A stretch of DNA of 64,000 nucleotides from Dorea_D hominis (GTDB lineage Bacteria > Bacillota > Clostridia > Lachnospirales > Lachnospiraceae): contig NZ_JACOOY010000001.1 of assembly GCF_014287705.1 (NCBI RefSeq), positions 62,001-126,000 on the forward strand, read 5' to 3'. Positions within the stretch are counted from its first letter, which is position 1. Every line of letters starts with the position of its first letter. The translations under genes were made by a program, and so were the position numbers. Below, piece by piece: positions 54,354 through 62,702 of this stretch. A model generated the notes under the pieces. The model saw nothing but the letters and a program-made list of their open reading frames with translations. It was not told where the DNA came from and searched no databases.

Positions 54354-55112
54354 TTATGCCATTCTCTGTCTTACAATCTCATAAGCAAGGACACCGGCTG
54401 CCACAGACGCGTTTAGTGAATCGATATCACCGTGCATCGGAATGCTTGCTACATAGTCGCAGGTTTCTTTTACGAGGCGGCTGACTCCCTCGCCTTCGTT
54501 TCCGATCACCAGTCCGATCGGTCCTTTCAGATTAAGATCATACATCTTCTCGCCGCCCATATCGGCACAGACAAACCAAAGACCTTCTTTTTTCAGTTCT
54601 TCCATTGTCTTTACCAAATTTGTAACTTTTGCTACCGGTGTATAGTTCAGTGCACCGGCAGATGTTTTTGCCACAGTTGCTGTCAATCCGACTGCTCTTC
54701 TCTTCGGGATGATCACTCCGTGTGCACCGGCAAGATTTGCCGTACGGATGATCGCGCCAAGATTGTGCGGATCTTCAATTCCATCCAGAAGAACAAGGAA
54801 AGGATCTTCTCCACGCTCTTTTGCAAGCGCTAACATATCCTCTACTTCTGCGTATTCATACGATGCAGTATAAGCAATCACACCCTGATGTCTTCCCGTC
54901 TCAGAAAGCTGATGCAGACGCTCTTTTTCTACAAACTGAATGATCGTGTCGTGTTTCCTTGCTTCTCTTATGATCGTGCGCACCGGTCCGTCCTGGCAGC
55001 CGTCCAGAACAAATAATTTGTCAACCGGTTTTCCGGAACGAAATGCTTCCAGAACCGCATTTCTTCCCTCGATTTTATTTTCGTTTGTTTTCTTATTATA
55101 ATCTTCGCTCAT
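54354..55112 (-). CDS. rlmB: 23S rRNA (guanosine-2'-O-)-methyltransferase RlmB
   Basis: SPOUT methyltransferase for G2251 of 23S rRNA. The IEGRNAVLEAF start, DGIEDPHNLGAIIRTA motif and the C-terminal NEGEGVSRLVKE and SLNASVAAGV knot motifs are present. Start at 55112, after AGGAG; 252 residues. It overlaps nothing but is 10 bp from mrnC. Confidence 0.95.
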   Translation of the reverse strand: MSEDYNKKTNENKIEGRNAVLEAFRSGKPVDKLFVLDGCQDGPVRTIIREARKHDTIIQFVEKERLHQLSETGRHQGVIAYTASYEYAEVEDMLALAKERGEDPFLVLLDGIEDPHNLGAIIRTANLAGAHGVIIPKRRAVGLTATVAKTSAGALNYTPVAKVTNLVKTMEELKKEGLWFVCADMGGEKMYDLNLKGPIGLVIGNEGEGVSRLVKETCDYVASIPMHGDIDSLNASVAAGVLAYEIVRQRMA

Positions 55113-55122
55113 GTCCGACTCC

Positions 55123-55569
55123 TTATTGTTCCTCTTCAAGGCTCTTAAGTCCCATTTTCACCAGTTCCATCATTCTTGCGTAATCCTTTTTCAGATACAG
55201 ATATCCCATCACTGCTTCAAAACCGGTCGCACGTCTGTAATCGGTCACAGACTGGTTCTTCGCAGGTGATACACTCTTGGAATTCCGTCCCCTTTTGTAA
55301 ATGCTGTGCTCTTCTTCTGTCAGTTCTTCCTGCAGAACACGCATCATTTTAGACTGTGCTTTTGCCTGCACATAGGTACTGGTTTCTTTGTGCAGTTTCT
55401 GTACCGGTTTGTTGCCCTGGTTTACAACTAACGTCTTCATGATCAAATCGTAAATACTGTCACCGATATACGCCAGAGTAAGAGGTGAATATTCTCTTAT
55501 ATCCACCTCTTTTAACCGGAACGTTTCCTGCATGCAGGAGTCAAACTCCCAGTTTATGCTCTTTTCCAT
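55123..55569 (-). CDS. mrnC: Mini-ribonuclease III
   Basis: Dimeric RNase III-type endonuclease without the dsRNA-binding domain, which matures 23S rRNA. LAYIGDSIYDLIMK is the catalytic motif with the acidic residues. 148 residues. It overlaps the end of cysS by 16 bp. Confidence 0.93.
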   Translation of the reverse strand: MEKSINWEFDSCMQETFRLKEVDIREYSPLTLAYIGDSIYDLIMKTLVVNQGNKPVQKLHKETSTYVQAKAQSKMMRVLQEELTEEEHSIYKRGRNSKSVSPAKNQSVTDYRRATGFEAVMGYLYLKKDYARMMELVKMGLKSLEEEQ

Positions 55570-56960
55570 TGTACTCCTTCTCTTGTATCTTTTAAAACGA
55601 TACCTTTTTCTAATAACTCGTCACGGATTGCGTCTGCTCTTGCGAAATCTTTGGCTTTTCTTGCTGCCTGACGCTCTTCGATCAGTTTTTCAATATCTTC
55701 ATCCAAGATGTCTTCCTTCTTGTCAACGAGCAGTCCAAGTACATCTGTTAATTTTACCAGAAGATCAAAGAGTTTGCCAAGGTATTCTGCTGAGCTCTCA
55801 CTGTCTGTATTACTGTTTGCAAATTTAACAAGGTCAAATACTGCTGCGATTGCATCTGCTGTATTGAAATCATCTTCCATTGCTCTCTCAAAATCAGCAA
55901 CAAATGCATCTGTCTGTGTAAATAACTTGTTCTCTTCCTCTGTCATCTTTTCATTTGCAGCATTTTTCTTTAAGAATTTCAGATTATCTGCCGCATTGAC
56001 AATACGCTCCAGACCATTCTTGGATGCTTCCATAAGATCTGCGCTGAAGTTCAGCGGACTTCTGTAATGTGCGCTTAACATAAAGAAGCGAAGCACCTGC
56101 AGATCATACTGTTCACTGATCTCACGGACAGTGCGGAAGTTTCCTAATGACTTGCTCATTTTGCGATTATCGATATTTAAAAATGCATTGTGCATCCAGT
56201 ATTTAGCAAATTTTTTTCCGTTGGCAGCTTCACTCTGTGCGATTTCATTCTCATGATGTGGAAATACAAGATCTTCTCCACCGGCGTGAATATCGATCTG
56301 CTCACCCAGATATTTTTTAGACATCTCTGAGCACTCAATGTGCCATCCCGGACGTCCCTCGCTCCACGGTGCTTTCCAGAAAGGTTCTCCTTCTTTTTTC
56401 GGTTTCCAGAGAACGAAATCCAACGGATCTTCTTTTTCATCTTCGCCGCTTACAAGGAGTGATCTCTCACCGGATCTTAAATCATCCAGATTTTTATGGG
56501 AAAGCTTTCCATAGTCTTTGAATTTTCTTGTGCTGTAATATACCGTTCCGTTTTTCTCATAAGCATAGCCTTTGTCGATCAGTGTCTGGATCATCTCAAT
56601 CATTCCGCTGATTTCTTCTGTTGCAAGCGGATTCTTTGTTGCCGGCTCGATGTTCATTCCATCCATATCTTTCTTACACTCTGCAATATAGCGTTTGGAA
56701 ATCTCATCGGACGAAACGCCTTCTTCATTAGCTTTCTTAATGATTTTATCATCTACATCTGTGAAGTTGGATACATAATTAACATCGTATCCTTTGTACT
56801 CAAAATAACGTCTGACCGTATCAAATACAATCATCGGTCTTGCATTTCCGATATGGATAAAATTATAAACCGTTGGTCCGCAGACATACATCTTAACTTT
56901 GCCTTCTTCCAGCGGGGTAAATTCTTCTTTTTGTTTTGACAGTGTGTTATACAGTTTCAT
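55554..56960 (-). CDS. cysS: Cysteinyl-tRNA synthetase
   Basis: Class I synthetase charging tRNA-Cys. CGPTVYNFIHIGNARP holds the zinc Cys and HIGH motif, GWHIECSEMS carries further zinc ligands, and KMSKS is intact. 468 residues. It follows cysE and shares its tRNA-Cys T-box. Confidence 0.98.
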   Translation of the reverse strand: MKLYNTLSKQKEEFTPLEEGKVKMYVCGPTVYNFIHIGNARPMIVFDTVRRYFEYKGYDVNYVSNFTDVDDKIIKKANEEGVSSDEISKRYIAECKKDMDGMNIEPATKNPLATEEISGMIEMIQTLIDKGYAYEKNGTVYYSTRKFKDYGKLSHKNLDDLRSGERSLLVSGEDEKEDPLDFVLWKPKKEGEPFWKAPWSEGRPGWHIECSEMSKKYLGEQIDIHAGGEDLVFPHHENEIAQSEAANGKKFAKYWMHNAFLNIDNRKMSKSLGNFRTVREISEQYDLQVLRFFMLSAHYRSPLNFSADLMEASKNGLERIVNAADNLKFLKKNAANEKMTEEENKLFTQTDAFVADFERAMEDDFNTADAIAAVFDLVKFANSNTDSESSAEYLGKLFDLLVKLTDVLGLLVDKKEDILDEDIEKLIEERQAARKAKDFARADAIRDELLEKGIVLKDTREGVQWKRA

Positions 56961-56982
56961 CTTTGTCTCTTCCTCTCTTTTC

Positions 56983-57708
56983 TTATTCTTCTCTGGAACT
57001 TTCTATGAATTCCATTTTTTCTATTTCTTTGATCAGTTCCTTCTTATCTTTACGCAGGCATTTCATATTCTTCTCCATTGCACGGATCTCTTCTCTCATG
57101 CGGAGATTTTCTTCCTGCAGGTTCTGGATATCTGCGCTGATCGGATCTGGTAAATGTACCTGATCTAGATCCATACGCGGAATCTTCTGGTCATCCATCT
57201 TCACAATTCTTCCCGGCACACCGACAACTGTACAGTTCGGCGGTACTTCTTTTAATACAACCGCTCCGGCGCCAATCTTGGAATTTTCTCCGATGGTGAA
57301 GGAACCAAGTACTTTTGCGCCGGCACTTACCATGACATTATCTTTAAGTGTCGGATGCCTCTTTCCCTGTTCCTTACCCGTTCCACCAAGGGTGACACCC
57401 TGATACAGTGTAATATTATCACCAAGCTCTGCTGTCTCTCCGATGATCACACCGCTTCCGTGGTCGATAAAAAGTCCTTTGCCGATCGTAGCTCCTGGAT
57501 GGATCTCAATACCGGTTTTGCGCACGGCACGCTGTGACACCCATCTTGCCAGAAAATAATGTTTCTTTAAATATAATTTATGTGCAATTCTGTAATGTAA
57601 AATTGCCTTGAAACTGGAATATAAAAAAACTTCCATATTGGATTTGATCGCAGGATCCCGTTCACGAACAACCTGAATCTCCTCTTTTACGTAAGAAATA
57701 ACTCCCAT
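56983..57708 (-). CDS. cysE: Serine O-acetyltransferase
   Basis: Forms O-acetylserine for cysteine synthesis. A left-handed beta-helix with hexapeptide repeats (IHPGATIGKGLFIDHGSG) is followed by a C-terminal coiled-coil-like tail rich in Glu and Lys, longer than in the minimal enzyme. 241 residues. First gene of cysE-cysS-mrnC-rlmB-sigH under T-box control. Confidence 0.96.
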   Translation of the reverse strand: MGVISYVKEEIQVVRERDPAIKSNMEVFLYSSFKAILHYRIAHKLYLKKHYFLARWVSQRAVRKTGIEIHPGATIGKGLFIDHGSGVIIGETAELGDNITLYQGVTLGGTGKEQGKRHPTLKDNVMVSAGAKVLGSFTIGENSKIGAGAVVLKEVPPNCTVVGVPGRIVKMDDQKIPRMDLDQVHLPDPISADIQNLQEENLRMREEIRAMEKNMKCLRKDKKELIKEIEKMEFIESSREE

Positions 57709-57728
57709 ATCTATCGCTCCTTCATTAT

Positions 57729-58032
57729 AAAAAACGCCTCTTGCTTTCGCAAGAGGCGTATATATCGCGGTTCCACTCTTCTTCCAGAATCAGACCTTCC
57801 TGCTGAAATGTCCCCCGCTTAAGGAAAATCTTCTTCTGCTTAAGTACACGTAACGTGTGTAATTCCGTACCCGGCTACCCATCTTATCTGAACGCATCAG
57901 ACTACGCTCGCCGGATCAACTCCCGAATGCACTTCACGATGCTCTTTCCTGAAAACCGCTTTCAGCCGGTGACGGTTTCTCTCTGACAGTTGCAAGTATC
58001 GCTACTCTTTTCGTTCATCGTCTTTTCATATA
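57729..58032 (-). ncRNA. T-box leader of cysE-cysS, tRNA-Cys specific
   Basis: The T-box sequence AAGAGTGGAACCGCG lies at 57766-57780, and a 10-bp terminator stem CGCCTCTTGC/GCAAGAGGCG with T-run at 57729-57758. The specifier UGC at 57929-57931 is in the GAAG-UGC-A context. Uncharged tRNA-Cys would raise both cysteine synthesis and its use. Confidence 0.93.
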
Positions 58033-58038
58033 GAATAT

Positions 58039-58067
58039 ACTATATGCGAATTATCGGCATTTGTCAA
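58039..58067 (-). promoter_or_regulatory. Promoter of the cysE T-box transcript
   Basis: Minus strand TTGACA (58062-58067), 17-bp spacer, TATAGT (58039-58044). The -35 overlaps the stop of the histidine kinase gene. Confidence 0.78.
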
Positions 58068-60184
58068 TGGGAGACAAGTGGAAATCTCAATGTTATTTTG
58101 AAAAGATCTGCTTCTGTCTCAATATCCAGATGTCCTTTCTGCAATTCTGTAAAACTGCTTACAATGGCAAGTCCCAGTCCGGAACCTTCGGTTTTCCGGG
58201 ATTCATCTCCCCGCACAAACCGTTCGGTCAGTTCTTCTGGTTTTACATGCAGTTCTTCTCTGGAAACATTCTTCATATGCACAACCGCTTCTCCATCTTC
58301 TTCACGGATGGAAATATAGGCTCTCGTATGCGGCATCGCGTATTTTGTAATATTAACAAGCAAGTTTTCAAAGATCCGGTATGTTTTCTGGCTGTCCAGA
58401 TGTACGATCAGCCTTTCTTCCGGAAAATCGCAGCGGAACTCCACACCGGATTTCCGGATCTGTTCATCCAGTTCCAATTTTACCTGTTTAAACAGATTTA
58501 CCATATCCAAATCCAGCAGGTTCAGTTTGACAGCCTGGCTGTTCGCTTTGCTCACTTCAAACAAATCTTCGATTAGTACTTTCAGCCGCAGTGATTTTCG
58601 TTCCAGGATCTCAATGTACTCTTTCTGTTTTTCTTCATCTTTTTCATTTTTCAGAAGATCCACATAAGTAATGATCGCTGTGAGCGGTGTTTTCAGATCA
58701 TGCGAAACATTGGTGATCAACTCTGTCTTCATCCGCTGGCTCTTCACTTCTTCATCCACTGCCTTTTTAAATCCGCTCTGAATCGTTCCAAGTGCGTCAC
58801 CGACCGGCTGGAACATCCTTAGATCCGTACCTATTTCTGCATCCAGATTGCCGTTTGCGATTGCTTCTGCTGCATTCAAAAGCTGCATGTATCTGCGTCT
58901 CATTCTGCGATACCAGATATTTAATACAATAAACAAAAGGACTGCATCACACAGAAGAAACCACATCATATCTCCCTGCCCGACTATAAAGCAAGGCACT
59001 AATAATATGGAATTAATAAGAACAACCTTTAACATATAACGCTGTCCTCTGTCTCTAAAATCAATCTTTTCCAGCATATAGAGGGTTTTTCTGCCAGCAC
59101 TTTTCACGGTGCCGCAGATTTTTCCGGAAATATTCTTTATCGTCTTCCTTTTTCTGTAGCACAGTGAATATTCTTTTATATATCCTCTGACTCCACAGGT
59201 CCAGATATGTCTGAGATTCGTCACGATCCAGTAATCCACAGCAAATACTGCCGCCCACAAAAGCGTTTCCGTGCCTTCTGACCGCAAACCGTCTGTAACA
59301 CGTGCCCGGACAAGCGACGGCGCACACGTAAGCAACACAGTGAATGCAGGCACAGCTACTTCCACAGGAGCCTGGAAAATCTGTTCTTCTCCGGTCTGAA
59401 AGCTCTTCACTGACGGATAAACACATGCAAGAAGCGCAACTGCAGCAAGCAGTGCATAGATCATCCTGTCTGCTGAATCCGGTACTTCATCCTGTTCACT
59501 GAAATCCATTTCCGTGCTGTCTTTTAAATAAGCTTTCAGATTTTTCTCTGTAATTCCATAACGGAATGTGCAATTCTCCGGATTCTTTAATATCGTATTT
59601 GTTTTTCCGTCCGTCTGCGTATCTGCTTCATCATCTTCATAAAGAAACGCCTCATCCGGCTGTGTACTTACATCGTTCAATGCCCGCCTGAGCGCAAGAA
59701 GCTGCTTGCTTTTGTTACTTCCGGATAAAATCTGCGCCATTGGTTTTCCATTTTTATCATACTGGATAGTAAATGAAAATGCATATTTCGTCATATCATC
59801 TTCCATCGCCTGTTCACCTGTACTGACAGAACTTCTTGCTATGACCTCACCTTTTTCATTTTCCATTTCGTAATCAATATATGGATAGAGCATTTTGTAA
59901 TTTGTAAGCCATTCCCAGTATGCATCCTGATCCAGCATATCCCGTAACTTCGTGCGTTCTTTTTCCGTTCCGTTTTCATTTGTATACATAATATATCCAT
60001 TCTGAACGAATGGCATCATAAAATCTTCAGATGACTCGTGGCTTCTTTTTTCCTTTTCTACGTTTGCCGCGGCCTCTCTCTGATAGAGCTGATATCTTCC
60101 GACAACCATCGCAGCCGGTATCAGTATCGTAAAAAAGATTAGTATGCACGCCAGTTTATGCCTGTTTTTCAATTTTGTATCCAA
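58064..60184 (-). CDS. Sensor histidine kinase
   Basis: A 706-residue membrane kinase: an N-terminal helix, an extracellular domain of about 210 residues, a cluster of about six transmembrane segments, a HAMP-like region, then the HisKA domain with ITNVSHDLKTPLTAI (His near residue 490) and an ATPase domain with GSGLGLAIV. It overlaps the response regulator by 29 bp. The ligand is unknown. Confidence 0.93.
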   Translation of the reverse strand: MDTKLKNRHKLACILIFFTILIPAAMVVGRYQLYQREAAANVEKEKRSHESSEDFMMPFVQNGYIMYTNENGTEKERTKLRDMLDQDAYWEWLTNYKMLYPYIDYEMENEKGEVIARSSVSTGEQAMEDDMTKYAFSFTIQYDKNGKPMAQILSGSNKSKQLLALRRALNDVSTQPDEAFLYEDDEADTQTDGKTNTILKNPENCTFRYGITEKNLKAYLKDSTEMDFSEQDEVPDSADRMIYALLAAVALLACVYPSVKSFQTGEEQIFQAPVEVAVPAFTVLLTCAPSLVRARVTDGLRSEGTETLLWAAVFAVDYWIVTNLRHIWTCGVRGYIKEYSLCYRKRKTIKNISGKICGTVKSAGRKTLYMLEKIDFRDRGQRYMLKVVLINSILLVPCFIVGQGDMMWFLLCDAVLLFIVLNIWYRRMRRRYMQLLNAAEAIANGNLDAEIGTDLRMFQPVGDALGTIQSGFKKAVDEEVKSQRMKTELITNVSHDLKTPLTAIITYVDLLKNEKDEEKQKEYIEILERKSLRLKVLIEDLFEVSKANSQAVKLNLLDLDMVNLFKQVKLELDEQIRKSGVEFRCDFPEERLIVHLDSQKTYRIFENLLVNITKYAMPHTRAYISIREEDGEAVVHMKNVSREELHVKPEELTERFVRGDESRKTEGSGLGLAIVSSFTELQKGHLDIETEADLFKITLRFPLVSH

Positions 60185-60863
60185 CTCCCCACACCACCTT
60201 CAAATATTTTGGTTCTTTCGGGTTAATTTCTATTTTCTCCCGAATATTTCTCACATGCACCATAATAGTGTCTGTATTCACCGCCTCTTCTTCCCATACC
60301 CATTCATAGATTTCATCAGCGGAAAAAACTCTGCCTGGATGTTTCATTAACAGCAGAAGAATCTTATACTCTGTCGGTGTCACTTTCACGTCTTCCCCGT
60401 CTACGCTCACTGCTTTGCGGTCCTCATTCAGTTCCAATCCACCGATTGTATAAATATGTTCCTTTTCTTCTTTTTCCTTTAATCTGCCCATAAAATTCCG
60501 GTATCTGCGAAGCTGGGAATTAACTCTAGCCAACAGTTCCATCGGTGTAAATGGTTTTGTCACATAATCATCCGCTCCCATATTTAGTCCCATGATCTTG
60601 TCTACTTCTTCTGATTTTGCGGATAAGAAGATAACCGGAAAGTCATATTTTTCTCTTAATTTTACCGTCATTGTAATTCCATCCATGCGCGGCATCATAA
60701 TATCTACGATCGCGAGATGGATTTCTTCTTTTTCTATCACCTCCAGACCTTCGATTCCATCTTCTGCCTGGTACACTTCGTATCCCTGGCTTTTCAGATA
60801 GATCTCAATTCCCTGACGGATCTCCTTATCATCTTCCACTACAAGTACGTGATTCATTTCCAT
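60156..60863 (-). CDS. OmpR-family response regulator
   Basis: Receiver domain with phospho-acceptor Asp54 (AIVDIMMPRMDG) and the TKPF motif, then an OmpR winged helix (VTPTEYKILLLLMKHPGRVFS). 236 residues from the start at 60863, placed after GGAG. It pairs with the downstream kinase. Perfect 11-bp-period direct repeats upstream (61031-61074) suggest autoregulation. Confidence 0.93.
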   Translation of the reverse strand: MEMNHVLVVEDDKEIRQGIEIYLKSQGYEVYQAEDGIEGLEVIEKEEIHLAIVDIMMPRMDGITMTVKLREKYDFPVIFLSAKSEEVDKIMGLNMGADDYVTKPFTPMELLARVNSQLRRYRNFMGRLKEKEEKEHIYTIGGLELNEDRKAVSVDGEDVKVTPTEYKILLLLMKHPGRVFSADEIYEWVWEEEAVNTDTIMVHVRNIREKIEINPKEPKYLKVVWGVGYKIEKQA

Positions 60864-60993
60864 TTTCTTTCTCCCTGCTTCTCTTTTAAATATCATGTCG
60901 GGGCAAACCCGGCTCCGATACCTGCGGATTCTTCCGCATTATTCGGTATCTTAAAAAATGTGTGGATACAGTTTCTTTTTCTCTAACCTTTGT

Positions 60994-61022
60994 ATCATAT
61001 CACATTTTATGATTCAAAGTAT
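60994..61022 (-). promoter_or_regulatory. Probable promoter of the two-component operon
   Basis: Minus strand TATGAT (60994-60999) with a poor -35 (ATACTT, 61017-61022). A TTTCTTAAGA box lies 8 bp upstream of the -35, which suits activation. The 120-base leader contains a GATACC/GGTATC hairpin. Confidence 0.5.
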
Positions 61023-61030
61023 AAAGAACT

Positions 61031-61074
61031 TTTCTTAAGAGCCGCCGGATGGCTTTCTAAAGATTTTCTAAAGA
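61031..61074 (-). promoter_or_regulatory. TTTCTWAAGA boxes upstream of the response regulator
   Basis: TTTCTTAAGA at 61031-61040 and two identical TTTCTAAAGA units at 61054-61063 and 61065-61074 with an 11-bp period. This arrangement is typical of OmpR-family binding sites. Confidence 0.6.
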
Positions 61075-61227
61075 AAATACCCGGAGCAGCTTTTCGTGCA
61101 TACACAATATTTTTGTGTTATTTCTTACAAGAATAACAGTGATAAGCGCGATTGCCGCCAATACCTTTCCTATAAAAAGTCTATATTTATTATGATTTTC
61201 TATAAATTGTTTCTATGTATTTTCACC

Positions 61228-61256
61228 TTGACATACAAATAAACTACCGATATAGT
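61228..61256 (+). promoter_or_regulatory. Promoter of the TetR gene
   Basis: TTGACA (61228-61233), 17-bp spacer, TATAGT (61251-61256), 47 bp before the start. The 400-bp gap 60897-61302 otherwise holds only the two-component control region. Confidence 0.78.
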
Positions 61257-61302
61257 AGATTAAGTACTTTCTATATGTACCACAGAAAGGAGGCATTTTC
61301 AG

Positions 61303-61962
61303 ATGTCTTTAAATGCTAATAACAGTAAGGAATTACAGAAGAAACAGAATACCATCACTTTCATCAATGCTGCGACAGAGATGATCGCTGAATTAGGGAT
61401 TGAACATATTTCGATTCGAAAGATTGCAGAAAAAGCCGGATTCCACAACTCAACCATTTATCTTTATTTTAAAGACCTGGATGAACTTCTGCTCCTCGCT
61501 TCCATGAAATTTTTTCAGAAATACAGTCACTCTCTCAGTCTTTTGAGCAAGACAGCTACTACATCCGGTGAGACTTTCATTAAGATCTGGGATTATTTCC
61601 TGACAACGGTTTTCAAGTGGCCAAATCTGTTCTTTAATTTCTTCTACGGAAAGCGAAGCGACGACCTGACGCCTTATATGAACCATTATTATGAACTCTA
61701 TCCGGAAGAACGTAACGAATATACGGACGATATCCACAACATGTATTACGGCAAGAATATTGAGGAACGAAGCAGCAACCTGCTCAAAACTGTCCTGAAT
61801 GAAACAGATAAGGTGACTACAGATAATATGGATATGGTAAATGAGATTATTGTCAGCTACTGCAAATACAAGCTGGAGCAGAAACGAGCGAATATGGATC
61901 TTGACAATACGAAGTTAAAAGACGAATGTCTGCATGTCATCTCCTATGTTACAGGCGTATAA
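61303..61962 (+). CDS. TetR-family regulator
   Basis: N-terminal HTH (about residues 17-63, ISIRKIAEKAGFHNSTIYLYF) and a helical ligand domain, 219 residues. GAAAGGAGG precedes the start. No target gene is adjacent on the same strand; it may act on distant genes or on itself. Confidence 0.88.
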   Translation: MSLNANNSKELQKKQNTITFINAATEMIAELGIEHISIRKIAEKAGFHNSTIYLYFKDLDELLLLASMKFFQKYSHSLSLLSKTATTSGETFIKIWDYFLTTVFKWPNLFFNFFYGKRSDDLTPYMNHYYELYPEERNEYTDDIHNMYYGKNIEERSSNLLKTVLNETDKVTTDNMDMVNEIIVSYCKYKLEQKRANMDLDNTKLKDECLHVISYVTGV

Positions 61963-62057
61963 ATGCAGTTCATTGTGTAAGCATAAATCTGTACCTGGCT
62001 CATCGTATACCTGCAGAACTTGCCATCGGCAGCTTCCTCTGGATGCTATGGCAACAC

Positions 62058-62097
62058 AAAAAAGTCAGCTTTCCCAAACCGGAAGCTGACTTTTTTA
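62058..62097 (+). terminator. Terminator after the TetR gene
   Basis: AGTCAGCTT/AAGCTGACT stem with A-run before and T-run after. It directly precedes intergenic repeat copy B. Confidence 0.8.
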
Positions 62098-62099
62098 TT

Positions 62100-62169
62100 T
62101 GTTATGGCGACAAGGAAAATGCGCCCTGCTTGCATGGCAGCATTTGACGACAGCTAATCAGCGATAAAA
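62100..62169 (+). repeat. Structured intergenic repeat, copy B
   Basis: Second copy of the element at 29991-30060: same outer blocks, same order and length, and a central hairpin (CTGC with GCAG) whose stem bases differ. It is followed by a perfect 11-bp hairpin, CAGCGATAAAA with TTTTATCGCTG (62159-62195), which copy A lacks. Confidence 0.6.
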
Positions 62170-62218
62170 TTCGCAGAGCGCGTTTTATCGCTGTTATAGC
62201 GTCCGGGAAATAACTCCC

Positions 62219-62563
62219 TTATTTTTTCAGAATTAATGCTGCAAATACAACATCTTCTTCCCCGTCGTTACGGATCCCGTGTCCGTCTCCGTCCTTACAG
62301 AAGAATACATCTCCCGGTTTTGCCGGAATCTTCGTGCCATTATCTTCGTAAATTCCTTCACCTGACAAAATATAATACGTTTCCGTTTCTCCATGATGTT
62401 CATGGTGCCCGAGCTCAGAATGTGGCGGCAGTGTCACTTTACTGAACATCTTACAGTGCGCACCAAGTTCCTCTGCACCAAGCAGTGCCTCCTTCAAAAT
62501 ATATCCTTCTCCACCACTTGGTTTTTCAACTTTTACGATCTCTCTTTCGCCTTCTCTTGTCAT
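62219..62563 (-). CDS. Cupin-domain protein
   Basis: A 114-residue single cupin barrel with motif 1 (GHHEHHGETETYYILSGEG) and motif 2 (PGDVFFCKDGDGHGI), giving a His/Glu metal site. Substrate and reaction unknown; probably a small-molecule isomerase or sensor. GGAGG precedes the start. It converges with the TetR region. Confidence 0.85.
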   Translation of the reverse strand: MTREGEREIVKVEKPSGGEGYILKEALLGAEELGAHCKMFSKVTLPPHSELGHHEHHGETETYYILSGEGIYEDNGTKIPAKPGDVFFCKDGDGHGIRNDGEEDVVFAALILKK

Positions 62564-62702
62564 TTTCGTTCTGCCTCCTTCTTACGATTGCCTCTGTACC
62601 TGCTATGAAAACAGTTTTCTCAAAACTCTATAAAAACAAGATACAACCGCAGAGCCGATCCGTCAATCCACTTTTTATCAAAATACTGCTCCTTTTCACA
62701 AT

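Noticed and set aside
60901..60960. GGGCAAACC on the plus strand resembling part of a c-di-GMP riboswitch
   Set aside because: The other conserved blocks of the class are missing and the strand does not suit a leader of the two-component operon; it is part of a simple hairpin.
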